The notes under the pieces were generated by a model that was not told the origin of the DNA, did not search any database, and worked only from the letters and a program-made list of their open reading frames with translations. DNA of 64,000 nt from contig NZ_CP118225.1 of NCBI RefSeq assembly GCF_028768465.1, positions 1 to 64,000 of the forward strand, in the 5' to 3' direction. Origin of the DNA: Rhodopirellula sp. P2 (GTDB taxonomy: Bacteria > Planctomycetota > Planctomycetia > Pirellulales > Pirellulaceae). The translations under genes and the position numbers were made by a program. Shown one piece after another: positions 52,860 to 64,000 of this stretch (positions are counted from its first letter, which is position 1; the number at the start of each line of letters is the position of its first letter).

Positions 52860-53636
52860 ATGAAGATTCGCCTTGCCTCGCCACTTCTCCTTTTCGCCTT
52901 GGCGATTGGCTTTTTGAGCACCACCCAGACCAACACCGTCTCGGCCCAATCTGCTGTGCTGGCGGAAATCTACGGCCGAGGTGTTCATGCCTACAACGCT
53001 GGAAACTACAGCAAGGCCTATGAGCTGCTCTCAATGGCCATCGACAACAACATCCGTGACCCGCGGGCGTATTACTTCCGTGGACTGGCCGCCAGCGCCA
53101 ACGGAATGGGCTACGCCGAAGGCGATTGGCAAATGGGTGCGGAACTGGAAGCACGCGGCGGCGACGCGCGATCGATCGGCCGCGCCCTGTCTCGCATTCA
53201 AGGCTCCCAGCGTCTGAAACTTGAAGCCATTCGCGAAAAAGCTCGTTTGCAAGCACTCGCGACCGGAGCCGCTCGCTCGACCATTCGTGCCAATGAATTG
53301 TCAGCCCAAGGCGGTCAGCCCGCAGCTGCTTCCGGAGCCCCTGCGATGCAACGTGGTGCCACGCCACCACCGGCCCCCGCCTCCGATGACAATCCCTTCG
53401 CTGACGATTTGGCAGGCGAAGCTCCCGTGGTGGAATCCAACGACGCCCTGGAAGGCGCGATGGACAATCCGTTGGCCACCGAAGCGGCTGCCTCCGACGC
53501 CCCCGCTGCTCCCGCCGATGGTGGTGCCAGCCCGTTTGAAGGTGGCGCTGCTCCTGACGATCCATTCGCCCCCGCCGGAAACGACGACCCGTTTGCTCCC
53601 GCTGGTGGTGGTGACGATCCGTTCAGCGGATTTTGA
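52860..53636 (+). CDS. Small secreted TPR protein with DPFAPAG-type tail
   Basis: 258 residues from the ATG at 52860 (MKIRLASPLLLFALAIGFLSTTQTNTVSAQ), a clear signal peptide. Residues ~33-110 form one or two TPR-like units (GRGVHAYNAGNYSKAYELLSMAIDNN, RDPRAYYFRGLAASA). The C-terminal ~100 residues are low complexity (Ala/Pro/Asp-rich) and end with DDPFAPAGNDDPFAPAGGGDDPFSGF. Family unknown. It is divergent from the large TPR gene. Confidence 0.75.
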   Translation: MKIRLASPLLLFALAIGFLSTTQTNTVSAQSAVLAEIYGRGVHAYNAGNYSKAYELLSMAIDNNIRDPRAYYFRGLAASANGMGYAEGDWQMGAELEARGGDARSIGRALSRIQGSQRLKLEAIREKARLQALATGAARSTIRANELSAQGGQPAAASGAPAMQRGATPPPAPASDDNPFADDLAGEAPVVESNDALEGAMDNPLATEAAASDAPAAPADGGASPFEGGAAPDDPFAPAGNDDPFAPAGGGDDPFSGF

Positions 53637-53760
53637 TTTGGAAAGCGTTCGCGTCTGAAACGTGAGCCTTTGATCCCCCAGATTCGTTGTTCCCACAGCG
53701 ATTCGGTGACCTTAAAGTGTGTTCCTTCGAGCACCTTTCCTCCCAACGGTCGCGAATCCT

Positions 53761-54624
53761 GTGTCTCCCACCATCGAATCGATTTGCCAATCCCTGTCCT
53801 CCATCGCTCCTTTGAAGCTGGCGGAGGAATGGGACAACGTGGGCCTGCTGCTGGGAGACCGCTCCGCGGAAGCTCACCGGATCCTGACCTGTTTGACAAT
53901 CACCCCCGCGGTGGTCGAAGAAGCGACGGAATTGGCGGCGAATCTGATCGTCGCCCACCATCCGCTGCCATTCAAACCGATGAGCCGGATCACAACCGAT
54001 TCCGCCGCCTCCGCCATGGTTTGGAATCTGTGTCGAGCCGGAATCGCGGTCTACAGCGCTCACACCGCCTACGATTCAGCTCACAAAGGCATCAATGAGC
54101 AGTGGGCAAACCGTCTCGGACTGAGCTCGATCACCCCCCTGACGCCGTCCATCGAAGACCACACGGTCGGTTCGGGCCGCTACGGCGAGCTCCCAGAACC
54201 GATGACGGCGAGAGAGTTTTTGGCGTTTGCCGCAAAATCATGTGGTTCCTCTCGGCCTCGTTTGGTGGGTGATTTTGAACGCCCCGTCCGCCGAGTTGCG
54301 ATCGGCTGTGGCAGCGGAGGCTCGTTCGTCGGTGCCGCTCGCCGACGCGGATGCGATGTTCTGCTAACCGGCGAAGCCACGCTGCACACGTGTTTGGAAG
54401 CAGAAAACACGGGATTAACGATGGCTTTGGTCGGCCATTACGCCAGTGAACGCTTCGCGATGGAAACGCTGGCCGAACAGCTTCTGCAAGAGATCCAGCC
54501 GCTGCACGAAACCTTTGCCGGCGATCAAGACCCGTCGACTCCGGATCCAACGGGCAATTGGGTCCGTAGTAGCCAACGCGAACAAGATCCGATCGCAGTT
54601 GACCCAATTTCCCTGAACCCGTAA
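53761..54624 (+). CDS. Nif3-like dinuclear metal centre protein (YbgI/DUF34)
   Basis: 287 residues from the GTG at 53761 (SPTIESICQSLSSIAPLKLAEEWDNVGLLLGD); a GTG at 53719 would add 14 residues with no family match. Motifs of the Nif3 family: EEWDNVGLL, LIVAHHPLPFK, IAVYSAHTAYDSA, and the late GHYASER (metal-ligand His and Glu). The family forms toroidal oligomers with two metals per site. The function is unsettled; GTP cyclohydrolase-type and repair-related roles have been proposed. It ends 69 bp before secA and may be co-transcribed. Confidence 0.88.
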   Translation: MSPTIESICQSLSSIAPLKLAEEWDNVGLLLGDRSAEAHRILTCLTITPAVVEEATELAANLIVAHHPLPFKPMSRITTDSAASAMVWNLCRAGIAVYSAHTAYDSAHKGINEQWANRLGLSSITPLTPSIEDHTVGSGRYGELPEPMTAREFLAFAAKSCGSSRPRLVGDFERPVRRVAIGCGSGGSFVGAARRRGCDVLLTGEATLHTCLEAENTGLTMALVGHYASERFAMETLAEQLLQEIQPLHETFAGDQDPSTPDPTGNWVRSSQREQDPIAVDPISLNP

Positions 54625-54693
54625 CGTTGGAAGTTGGCATGGTTTACGTAAGCCGCACGCTTTCACCCCCCAATCGCACTGATTTGATCTTTT

Positions 54694-58410
<3,717 letters not shown>

Positions 58411-58433
58411 TCAAACAAGTGGCACAGGCTTCC

Positions 58434-58524
58434 AAGCAGGTACGCAGGTGTCATCGGGTATGTGAGCCGCTGGCGTTAGCCACGGTTTTCACGCACAACC
58501 GGGGCGAACGCCCAAACGGCTCAC
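58434..58524. repeat. 91-bp palindromic repeat, family 2, copy 1
   Basis: AAGCAGG-x-ACGCAG, then TGTCATCGGGTATGTGAGCCG, then GGCGTTAGCC ... GGCGAACGCC and CGGCTCAC. The ends GTGAGCCG/CGGCTCAC form the inverted repeat (58462-58524). It lies 24 bp after the secA stop codon, so it may also act as a terminator or mRNA-end hairpin. A second copy in reverse orientation is at 62841-62931. Confidence 0.85.
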
Positions 58525-58734
58525 ATGGTTGCGTTGGATCACTCCTACCGACCTGCTTAGCCTGTGAAAAAGAGTAGAAAGGATTTGATGTGGGCCCTCG
58601 CTCACGCGTCGGGTTAGCATTCCCATCCTCGTCTGATGTGAACCAATCCAACTCGGGGCGCCCCGCATGGTTTCGCTCAAACAAAGAGTTCGTTCCCCGA
58701 CATCAACGTTCCGCTCCTGCCAAGGAAGGCAACC

Positions 58735-60048
58735 ATGTGGCTCAACCTCGCCTACGCCGCTGCCCTGACAGCGGTCTCGCCATTGGTTTTGCACCGGATG
58801 ATCCGCCACGGACGCTATCGCCGCGGCGTCGGTCAGAAACTGCTGGGACTGTCGCCCGAACGCGCCGCTGAAATCCGCGGTGATGCCGAGCGAACCATTT
58901 GGTTGCACGCGGTCAGCGTCGGCGAAGTCAATTTACTTCCCGAACTGGTTCGCCGATTCGAGAATCAGCATCCTGAAATCGCACTGGCGATCAGTTCCTC
59001 CACCGACACCGGTTACGACCTCGCTCGCAAGCACTTCGGTGATGAACGCGTCTTCTTCTGCCCACTGGATTTCAGCTGGGCCGTTCGTCGCACGCTGAAG
59101 AATCTCCGCTGCGAACAATTGGTGCTGGCGGAACTGGAACTGTGGCCCAACCTGATTCGCTGTGCCCAAGAAGCAAACTGTTCCGTCCATGTCATCAATG
59201 GCCGACTCAGCGAAACCAGTGCGGGACGCTATCAACAGTTTGCCAAGGTCCTGCGTTCCACGTTCGCGCGTTTGGATTCCGTGGGCTGCCAAGACACATC
59301 GGCAGCCGAGCGTTTCATTGCTTGCGGAGTCGCCCCCGAAAACGTCACCGTCACGGGTTCCCTGAAATTCGACAACGCACCTCGCACACGGGACACCACC
59401 GAAGTCAACGAACGAATCAATTGGTCCGGGATCGATCCTTGGCACCGAGTGTGGTGCTTTGGCAGCACCCAAACTGGCGAAGAAGCGATGGCTCTGCGTG
59501 TCTACGATCGCCTTCGATCTCAGCACCCCGAACTCCGCCTGATCTTGGTCCCGCGTCACGTCGAACGATTCGAAGAGGTCGCCGAACGAATTCAATCCCA
59601 AGGCCTGTCCCCCATTCGTCGCAGTCGCAATGAAAGCCAATACGCCGATCAATGGGATTCCGACGAAGTCATTTTGATTGACACCATCGGCGAACTTCGG
59701 CACTGGTGGGGCGTCAGTCACATCGCCACCGTCGGCGGCAGCTTTGGCGATCGAGGCGGCCAAAACATGTTGGAACCCGCGGGTTATGGCTGTGCCGTGT
59801 CCTTCGGCCCCAACACGAAAAACTTCGACACGATCGCCAAGCAATTGATCGCCGCGGAAGCCGCGATTCGCGTGGCGGACGAAGCCGAACTCGAACAGTT
59901 CGTGGCACGCTGTCTGACCGACATCCAGGCTGCCGATTCGCTCGGCCAAGCCGCTCGCGAGTTGGTCAACCAACACCGGGGCGCGTATCAAAAGACGGTG
60001 GAGATGTTGTTGCCCACGAAAGTCAAACCGCTTCAACGAGCCGCCTAG
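58735..60048 (+). CDS. waaA: 3-deoxy-D-manno-octulosonic acid (Kdo) transferase
   Basis: 437 residues, near the usual length. It transfers Kdo from CMP-Kdo to lipid A precursor at the cytoplasmic face. The N-terminus is a membrane-anchoring helix (MWLNLAYAAALTAVSPLVLH). Family motifs: RTIWLHAVSVGEVNLLPELV (family glycine/Glu segment), ISSSTDTGYDLA, FFCPLDFSWAVRR, LAELELWPNLI, NGRLSE, TGSLKFD and the C-terminal nucleotide-sugar region VGGSFGDRGGQNMLEPAGYGCAVSFGPNTKNF. It starts 324 bp after secA, separated by a palindromic repeat. Its presence supports an LPS-type outer membrane in this organism. Confidence 0.95.
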   Translation: MWLNLAYAAALTAVSPLVLHRMIRHGRYRRGVGQKLLGLSPERAAEIRGDAERTIWLHAVSVGEVNLLPELVRRFENQHPEIALAISSSTDTGYDLARKHFGDERVFFCPLDFSWAVRRTLKNLRCEQLVLAELELWPNLIRCAQEANCSVHVINGRLSETSAGRYQQFAKVLRSTFARLDSVGCQDTSAAERFIACGVAPENVTVTGSLKFDNAPRTRDTTEVNERINWSGIDPWHRVWCFGSTQTGEEAMALRVYDRLRSQHPELRLILVPRHVERFEEVAERIQSQGLSPIRRSRNESQYADQWDSDEVILIDTIGELRHWWGVSHIATVGGSFGDRGGQNMLEPAGYGCAVSFGPNTKNFDTIAKQLIAAEAAIRVADEAELEQFVARCLTDIQAADSLGQAARELVNQHRGAYQKTVEMLLPTKVKPLQRAA

Positions 60049-60149
60049 CCCTGGGCGGTCAATACATCGGCCTTCCAGAGGAAAAAGACTTACGCAAGTT
60101 TTGAAGTTGCGCTTTTGCATTCGGTTTGTTGGCCAACGGCCTTCGTCAT

Positions 60150-60172
60150 CGTAGCCTGGGGCATCGCCCCAG
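60150..60172 (+). repeat. REP-like hairpin with GTAG end, family 3
   Basis: GTAG followed by CCTGGGGC-ATC-GCCCCAGG, a perfect 8-bp hairpin. Direct copies of GTTGGCCAACGGCC flank it at about 60127-60140 and 60197-60210. This single REP lies at the 3' end of the low-complexity protein gene on the other strand. Confidence 0.6.
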
Positions 60173-60235
60173 GGATCGAGAATGAACGGGAATTGGTTGG
60201 CCAACGGCCATCATCAACCCACACGTCAACCTGGC

Positions 60236-60775
60236 TCAGCGGTTCTGAGTCGCCCAAGGTGCCGAAGCCGCGTCCCAGCCATTCTGGCCACCCGCTTGGG
60301 GTTGGGCATTGTAGTTTTGCGGCTGATAAACGTTTGGGTTGTAAGCACCTTGCTCGCCATAGCCCGCGTTGGGCTGGGCGGCGGGGTAGTTGTTGTACCC
60401 TGGGGTTTGGTTGGAGTTGGGCACGTTGTAATTCGGCACGCCGTAGCTTGGCGTGCTGTACCCGGCACCTTGCACTGGCTGGCCACCTTGTGGCGGCCAA
60501 GCATTCGGATTGGTAGGCGCACCGCCGGGATAGTAGCCACCTTGGCCTTGATCCGGGTATCCGCCTGGTTGTTGAGCAACCTGCTGTTGAGCGGCTTGCT
60601 CGCGTTGCCGTTCGTCGAGAATGTCTCGGCCTCGGTCAATCGCGGACCGCGTGTCGCTGCGGATCTCTGTTTTGTTGATTTCAATGCGAGTTTTGTCGCC
60701 ATCACGCTCGATGGTGAACCATCCTGCCATGAAAGCTCCACCGATGGCCAAGCCGAGTAATAGTATTGTTCGCAT
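60236..60775 (-). CDS. Membrane-anchored low-complexity protein
   Basis: 179 residues from the ATG at 60775. The N-terminus is one hydrophobic segment (MRTILLLGLAIGGAFMAGWF), a signal anchor. Residues 21-65 are charged (IERDGDKTRIEINKTEIRSDTRSAIDRGRDIL), then Gln-rich, and from 66 on Gly/Tyr/Asn/Pro/Gln-rich (GGYPDQGQGGYYPGG, NPNVYQPQNYNAQPQAGGQ). No known domain. The gene is convergent with waaA and divergent from lepA. Disordered tails of this kind can mediate self-association; that is inference. Confidence 0.75.
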   Translation of the reverse strand: MRTILLLGLAIGGAFMAGWFTIERDGDKTRIEINKTEIRSDTRSAIDRGRDILDERQREQAAQQQVAQQPGGYPDQGQGGYYPGGAPTNPNAWPPQGGQPVQGAGYSTPSYGVPNYNVPNSNQTPGYNNYPAAQPNAGYGEQGAYNPNVYQPQNYNAQPQAGGQNGWDAASAPWATQNR

Positions 60776-61015
60776 GACACATCCTTGAAAACAGAAAAGA
60801 CGAAACGGTCCTCCGAACGTTCGATCATCTCGAAGATCGAGTTTCGGCGGAAGATCAATTCATCAAGCTGAATCGGCATTCCGAAACTGGAAAATCCAGC
60901 CCTTCCCGAATTTTCCGTCAAATCGTCGCAATCCGTTGCCTCCGCAAATCCCTGTTGAATCAACACCTGATTCACTACGATGGGACGTCCCCGCCGCGTC
61001 GCACGAAACGAAACC

Positions 61016-62812
61016 ATGAAACACATTCGCAATTTTTGCATCATCGCCCACATCGATCACGGCAAGTCCACCTTGGCGGACCGGCTGATCCAATCCTGCG
61101 GCGGTGTGACTCAACGTGAGTTTCACGATCAAATGCTCGACTCGATGGACATCGAGCGGGAACGAGGCATCACGATCAAAAGCAACACGGTCACGCTGAA
61201 CTACACGGCGAAAGACGGTGAGGCGTACCAACTGAATCTGATCGACACGCCCGGCCACGTTGATTTCTCGCACGAAGTCCGCCGGTCGCTGATGGCCTGC
61301 GAAGGGGCTCTGATGGTCGTCGACGCCTCCCAGGGGGTCGAAGCTCAAACCGTCGCCAACCTGTACCTGGCGCTCGAATACGACCTGGAACTGCTGCCGG
61401 TCATCAACAAAATTGATTTGCCCGCCGCCGATGTCGACCGCGTTCGCGGAGAAATCGACGAGGACCTGGGACTGGATCCCTTCGTCGCGATTCCGGTTTC
61501 CGCCAAAACCGGCCAGGGAATCGAAGACGTGCTCGAAGGAATCGTCAAGAACCTGCCCGCTCCGCAGGGCGACCCCAAGGCACCACTGAAGGCGTTGGTG
61601 TTTGACGCCTTCTTCGACAAGTATCGCGGTGTGATCCTGCAATGCCGTGTCATGGAAGGAACCCTCAAACCCAAAGACGAGATCCACTTCATGCACGCCG
61701 ATCGCGACTTCACCGTCGACGAACTCGGCTACAACCAATTCAAGCTGGTTCCCAAGAAGGAACTGGCCGCGGGCGAAGTCGGCTACATCGTCGCGGGCGT
61801 CAAATCGGTGCAAGACATCGAAATCGGCGACACGATCACGCTGGCCAACCACCCCGCGAAGGAACCAATCCCCGGTTATCAACCCGCACGCCAAGTCGTG
61901 TTCTCGTCGGTTTATCCGATGAGCACCGACGAATACCAAGACCTCACCAAGGCACTCGAGAAGCTCTCGATCAACGACGCCGCACTGACGTTTGAAAAAG
62001 ACAGCTCTGCGGCACTGGGATTTGGCTACCGCTGCGGATTCCTCGGCTTGCTGCACCTGGACGTGGTGCAAGAACGCTTGCAGCGCGAATTTGACATCGG
62101 ACTGGTCATCTCGGCTCCCTCGGTGCAGTACAAAATCAAACTCAAAGATGGCTCCACGCAGGACGTCGACAACCCGACCTACTGGCCTGATCCCTCGACC
62201 ATTGACTCGGTCAGCGAGCCTTACATCAAAGCTCAGATCTTGATCCCAGAGGAGTACGTCGGCCCGGTGATGGAACTTTGCCGAGAGCATCGGAGCGAGA
62301 GCCAAACGATGAACTACTTGTCAGCCGGACGCTTGGAAGTCACCAGCGAAATGCCGCTGGGCGAAGTCCTGTTCGACTTCTATGGCAAGCTGAAGATGAT
62401 CACGCGTGGTTATGGATCGTTCGACTACGTGCCGATCGAGTACCGCAAAACCGACATCGTCAAAGTTGACATCCTGGTCAACAAGGAGCCCGTCGACGCG
62501 CTCGCTTACCTCGTGCACCGTGACAAATCACGCGCACGTGCCATGCACTACTGCGAGCAACTCGCCGAAGCGATCCCACGTCACCAGTTCAAGATTCCGA
62601 TCCAAGGTGCGATCGGTGGCACCGTGATCGCACGAACCACGATCGCCCCGTATCGCAAAGACGTGACCGCAAAACTTTACGGTGGCGATGTGAGTCGCAA
62701 GAAGAAGCTGCTGGAAAAACAGAAGAAAGGCAAAGCCAAGATGAAACAGTTTGGCAGCGTCAACATCCCGCAAAAAGCCTTCATCTCCGTGCTCCGCACC
62801 GACAAAGACTGA
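61016..62812 (+). CDS. lepA: Elongation factor 4 (LepA) GTPase
   Basis: 598 residues from the ATG at 61016 (MKHIRNFCIIAHIDHGKSTLADRLI), the usual LepA opening; an upstream in-frame ATG at 60980 adds only an untypical stretch. G1 AHIDHGKST (11-19), G3 DTPGHVDF, G4 NKID and G5 SAKTGQG are all present. The LepA-specific C-terminal domain is complete (RKKKLLEKQKKGKAKMKQFGSVNIPQKAF). LepA binds ribosomes and promotes back-translocation or initiation-related steps. A palindromic repeat and a strong inverted repeat follow the stop. Confidence 0.98.
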   Translation: MKHIRNFCIIAHIDHGKSTLADRLIQSCGGVTQREFHDQMLDSMDIERERGITIKSNTVTLNYTAKDGEAYQLNLIDTPGHVDFSHEVRRSLMACEGALMVVDASQGVEAQTVANLYLALEYDLELLPVINKIDLPAADVDRVRGEIDEDLGLDPFVAIPVSAKTGQGIEDVLEGIVKNLPAPQGDPKAPLKALVFDAFFDKYRGVILQCRVMEGTLKPKDEIHFMHADRDFTVDELGYNQFKLVPKKELAAGEVGYIVAGVKSVQDIEIGDTITLANHPAKEPIPGYQPARQVVFSSVYPMSTDEYQDLTKALEKLSINDAALTFEKDSSAALGFGYRCGFLGLLHLDVVQERLQREFDIGLVISAPSVQYKIKLKDGSTQDVDNPTYWPDPSTIDSVSEPYIKAQILIPEEYVGPVMELCREHRSESQTMNYLSAGRLEVTSEMPLGEVLFDFYGKLKMITRGYGSFDYVPIEYRKTDIVKVDILVNKEPVDALAYLVHRDKSRARAMHYCEQLAEAIPRHQFKIPIQGAIGGTVIARTTIAPYRKDVTAKLYGGDVSRKKKLLEKQKKGKAKMKQFGSVNIPQKAFISVLRTDKD

Positions 62813-62840
62813 TCAGGCAGGAACGATTGGTTTTCACCCT

Positions 62841-62931
62841 GTGAGCCGTTTGGGCGTTAGCCCCGGTTGTGCGTAAAAACCATGGCGAACGCCAAACGGC
62901 TCACATACCCGATGACACTGCGTCCCTGCTT
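62841..62931. repeat. 91-bp palindromic repeat, family 2, copy 2 (reverse orientation)
   Basis: Reverse complement of the element at 58434-58524 over its whole length with few differences: GTGAGCCG at 62841, CGGCTCAC at 62897-62904, then ATACCCGATGACA and CGTCCCTGCTT. It lies 28 bp after the lepA stop codon, just as copy 1 lies 24 bp after secA. Confidence 0.85.
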
Positions 62932-63095
62932 CAGTGTCAGAAAATCGGCACTCGCCGACGTTTCAGCTCGTGCCAATTCGTCGTCACCTCTCTGCCAACT
63001 TGGTTGACATCGCGTTCACGCAGAAGACTTCACCCTTCCTTGGGGAGTTGGTGCCTACACAGTTCGAAAACCCATTCTCTCATCAGTCGGAGTCA

Positions 63096-63137
63096 TTGAA
63101 AAAGTTAAATCGACAATTGTCAATTTAACTTTTTCAA
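63096..63137. terminator. 42-bp near-perfect palindrome, probable bidirectional terminator
   Basis: TTGAAAAAGTTAAAT at one end and ATTTAACTTTTTCAA at the other, pairing over almost the whole length with one mismatch. T-tracts exist on both strands. It lies between lepA (plus strand) and the esterase gene (minus strand), 20 bp from the esterase stop codon. The rest of the 62813-63157 spacer holds only the family 2 repeat. Confidence 0.7.
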
Positions 63138-63157
63138 TCATCCGCCCGCGGCATCCG

Positions 63158-64000
63158 CTACTCCGCATCCGCCTCGTAGCCGTGCCACATCCAAGCCAGC
63201 GTGTCGGCCAAGGTCGCTTCGAACACTTTGCGGTCGCAGTGCCGGGTGGCTTTCGAGAACACATACCGATACTGATAGCCCTTGGCCTCCAGCGCGTCCG
63301 CGGTTCGCTCATTGGCCATCACCCAGTTGTGATAGGTCGACTCCGGATCGTTGGCTCGATTGTCGTTCTCCGCAACGTGCGTGAAAATCCGAAGCGGTTT
63401 CTTCTCGCTGTTTTCAATCAGCTTCATGCTCGAGTGATACTCCCAAGCCCCCAGCGGGTACTCGGCTTCCTCGGGTGCATCATCGTCTTGCTGATCGACG
63501 AACGTGCCCGAGTAAGTGATCAAGCGGCGGAACCAATCCGGACGAAACCAGCCCATCGTCAGGGCTGCGGCACCGCCACTGCTGCACCCCATCACGCCAC
63601 GCCCCCAGGGGTCATCCGTCAACTTAAAATTCGGGTAGGCCGCCCGAATCTCAGGGTGGTTCTCAACGGCTGGCAAAACTTCCAACTGGATGAACCGAGC
63701 CAATCGGTCTGACATCGTGTCGTATTCCAATCCACGTTGGCTGCCTTTGCTGTCATTGCCACCGTTTTGAACTGCGATCGCAATGAAGGCGGGAAGGCGA
63801 CGACTGGGATCCTTTGAGATCGTCATGTTGTCCAGTGCGTTGCGTACCAAGTTCAAACGACTCGGTCCATCATGCATGACCAGGAACGGCGCTGCAGTCC
63901 CGTCTTGGTAAGCCGCTGGAACATAGACCACGATTTTGCGTTCCTTGCGAACGTCTTTGCGTGGATCCAACGTGGAATCCGTGCCATCGAAAATCTTGCT
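63158..64000 (-). CDS. Esterase (esterase D/enterochelin esterase-like), 5' end outside window
   Basis: At least 281 codons; the frame is open to the right edge, with SKIFDGTDSTLDPRKD preceding a possible internal TTG start at 63970. The sequence KIVVYVPAAYQDGTAAPFLVMHDG is the typical first strand of planctomycete secreted esterases. The nucleophile elbow is GCSSGG (VMGCSSGGAAALTMGWFRPDWF), and a late TRHCD may hold the catalytic His. The alpha/beta-hydrolase substrate is unknown. Signal peptide and N-terminus are beyond the window. Confidence 0.85.
   Translation of the reverse strand, partial: SKIFDGTDSTLDPRKDVRKERKIVVYVPAAYQDGTAAPFLVMHDGPSRLNLVRNALDNMTISKDPSRRLPAFIAIAVQNGGNDSKGSQRGLEYDTMSDRLARFIQLEVLPAVENHPEIRAAYPNFKLTDDPWGRGVMGCSSGGAAALTMGWFRPDWFRRLITYSGTFVDQQDDDAPEEAEYPLGAWEYHSSMKLIENSEKKPLRIFTHVAENDNRANDPESTYHNWVMANERTADALEAKGYQYRYVFSKATRHCDRKVFEATLADTLAWMWHGYEADAE

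Noticed and set aside
58933-62305. Antisense frames of 423 residues over waaA and 480 residues over lepA
   Set aside because: Shadows of two clearly recognised genes.

Overview
The window comes from a planctomycete, most likely Rhodopirellula or a close relative. The evidence is gene content: two giant secreted proteins with the planctomycete LEPR-XLL-like export motif, a PSCyt1/DUF1549/DUF1553 plus DUF1501 pair, a DUF1559 prepilin-like protein, a Tat-exported Gfo/Idh/MocA oxidoreductase, a PEP-CTERM protein and a very long SecA. Moderate GC, frequent TTG/GTG starts and weak Shine-Dalgarno sites fit. No rRNA, tRNA, CRISPR array, phage or complete insertion sequence was seen. Species is an inference.

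Layout. (1) 1-28.1 kb, minus strand: two giant surface-protein genes (more than 4028 and 4257 codons) that share an almost identical N-terminal export region and a duplicated upstream regulatory region. A small PEP-CTERM gene lies between them. (2) 28.9-34.7 kb: an oxidoreductase, an RlmA-type 23S rRNA methyltransferase and a Y1 REP-associated transposase (RAYT) sit inside a dense cluster of palindromic REP/REPIN elements. These carry the GTAG tetranucleotide typical of RAYT substrates. One REP is read as protein inside the oxidoreductase gene, one supplies the stop codon of the DUF1501 gene, and the 3' end of rlmA plus a REPIN is tandemly amplified four times with a 147-bp period. (3) 33.2-39.5 kb, minus strand: DUF1501 and PSCyt1/DUF1549/DUF1553 genes coupled by one base, then DUF1559 plus a small lipoprotein. 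(4) 39.5-45.4 kb: a repeat-rich spacer, then an NRDE/TANGO2-like protein, a ketose 3-epimerase-family enzyme, an AcpH-like protein, an unknown secreted protein and a CAP-domain protein. (5) 45.8-52.6 kb, minus strand: an SNF2 helicase coupled to an unknown 176-aa protein, an HtrA protease and a TPR protein. (6) 52.9-62.8 kb, mainly plus strand: a small TPR secreted protein, Nif3-like protein, SecA, WaaA (Kdo transferase) and LepA, with a low-complexity membrane protein on the other strand. Two inverted copies of a second palindromic repeat flank waaA-lepA. (7) 63.1-64 kb: the C-terminal part of an esterase, running off the window.

Common themes are export (SecA, Tat substrates, type IV pilin-like leader, PEP-CTERM, HtrA) and cell-surface building (giant adhesin-like proteins, WaaA). 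The most notable system is the RAYT with its REPIN population, which has visibly remodelled neighbouring genes.
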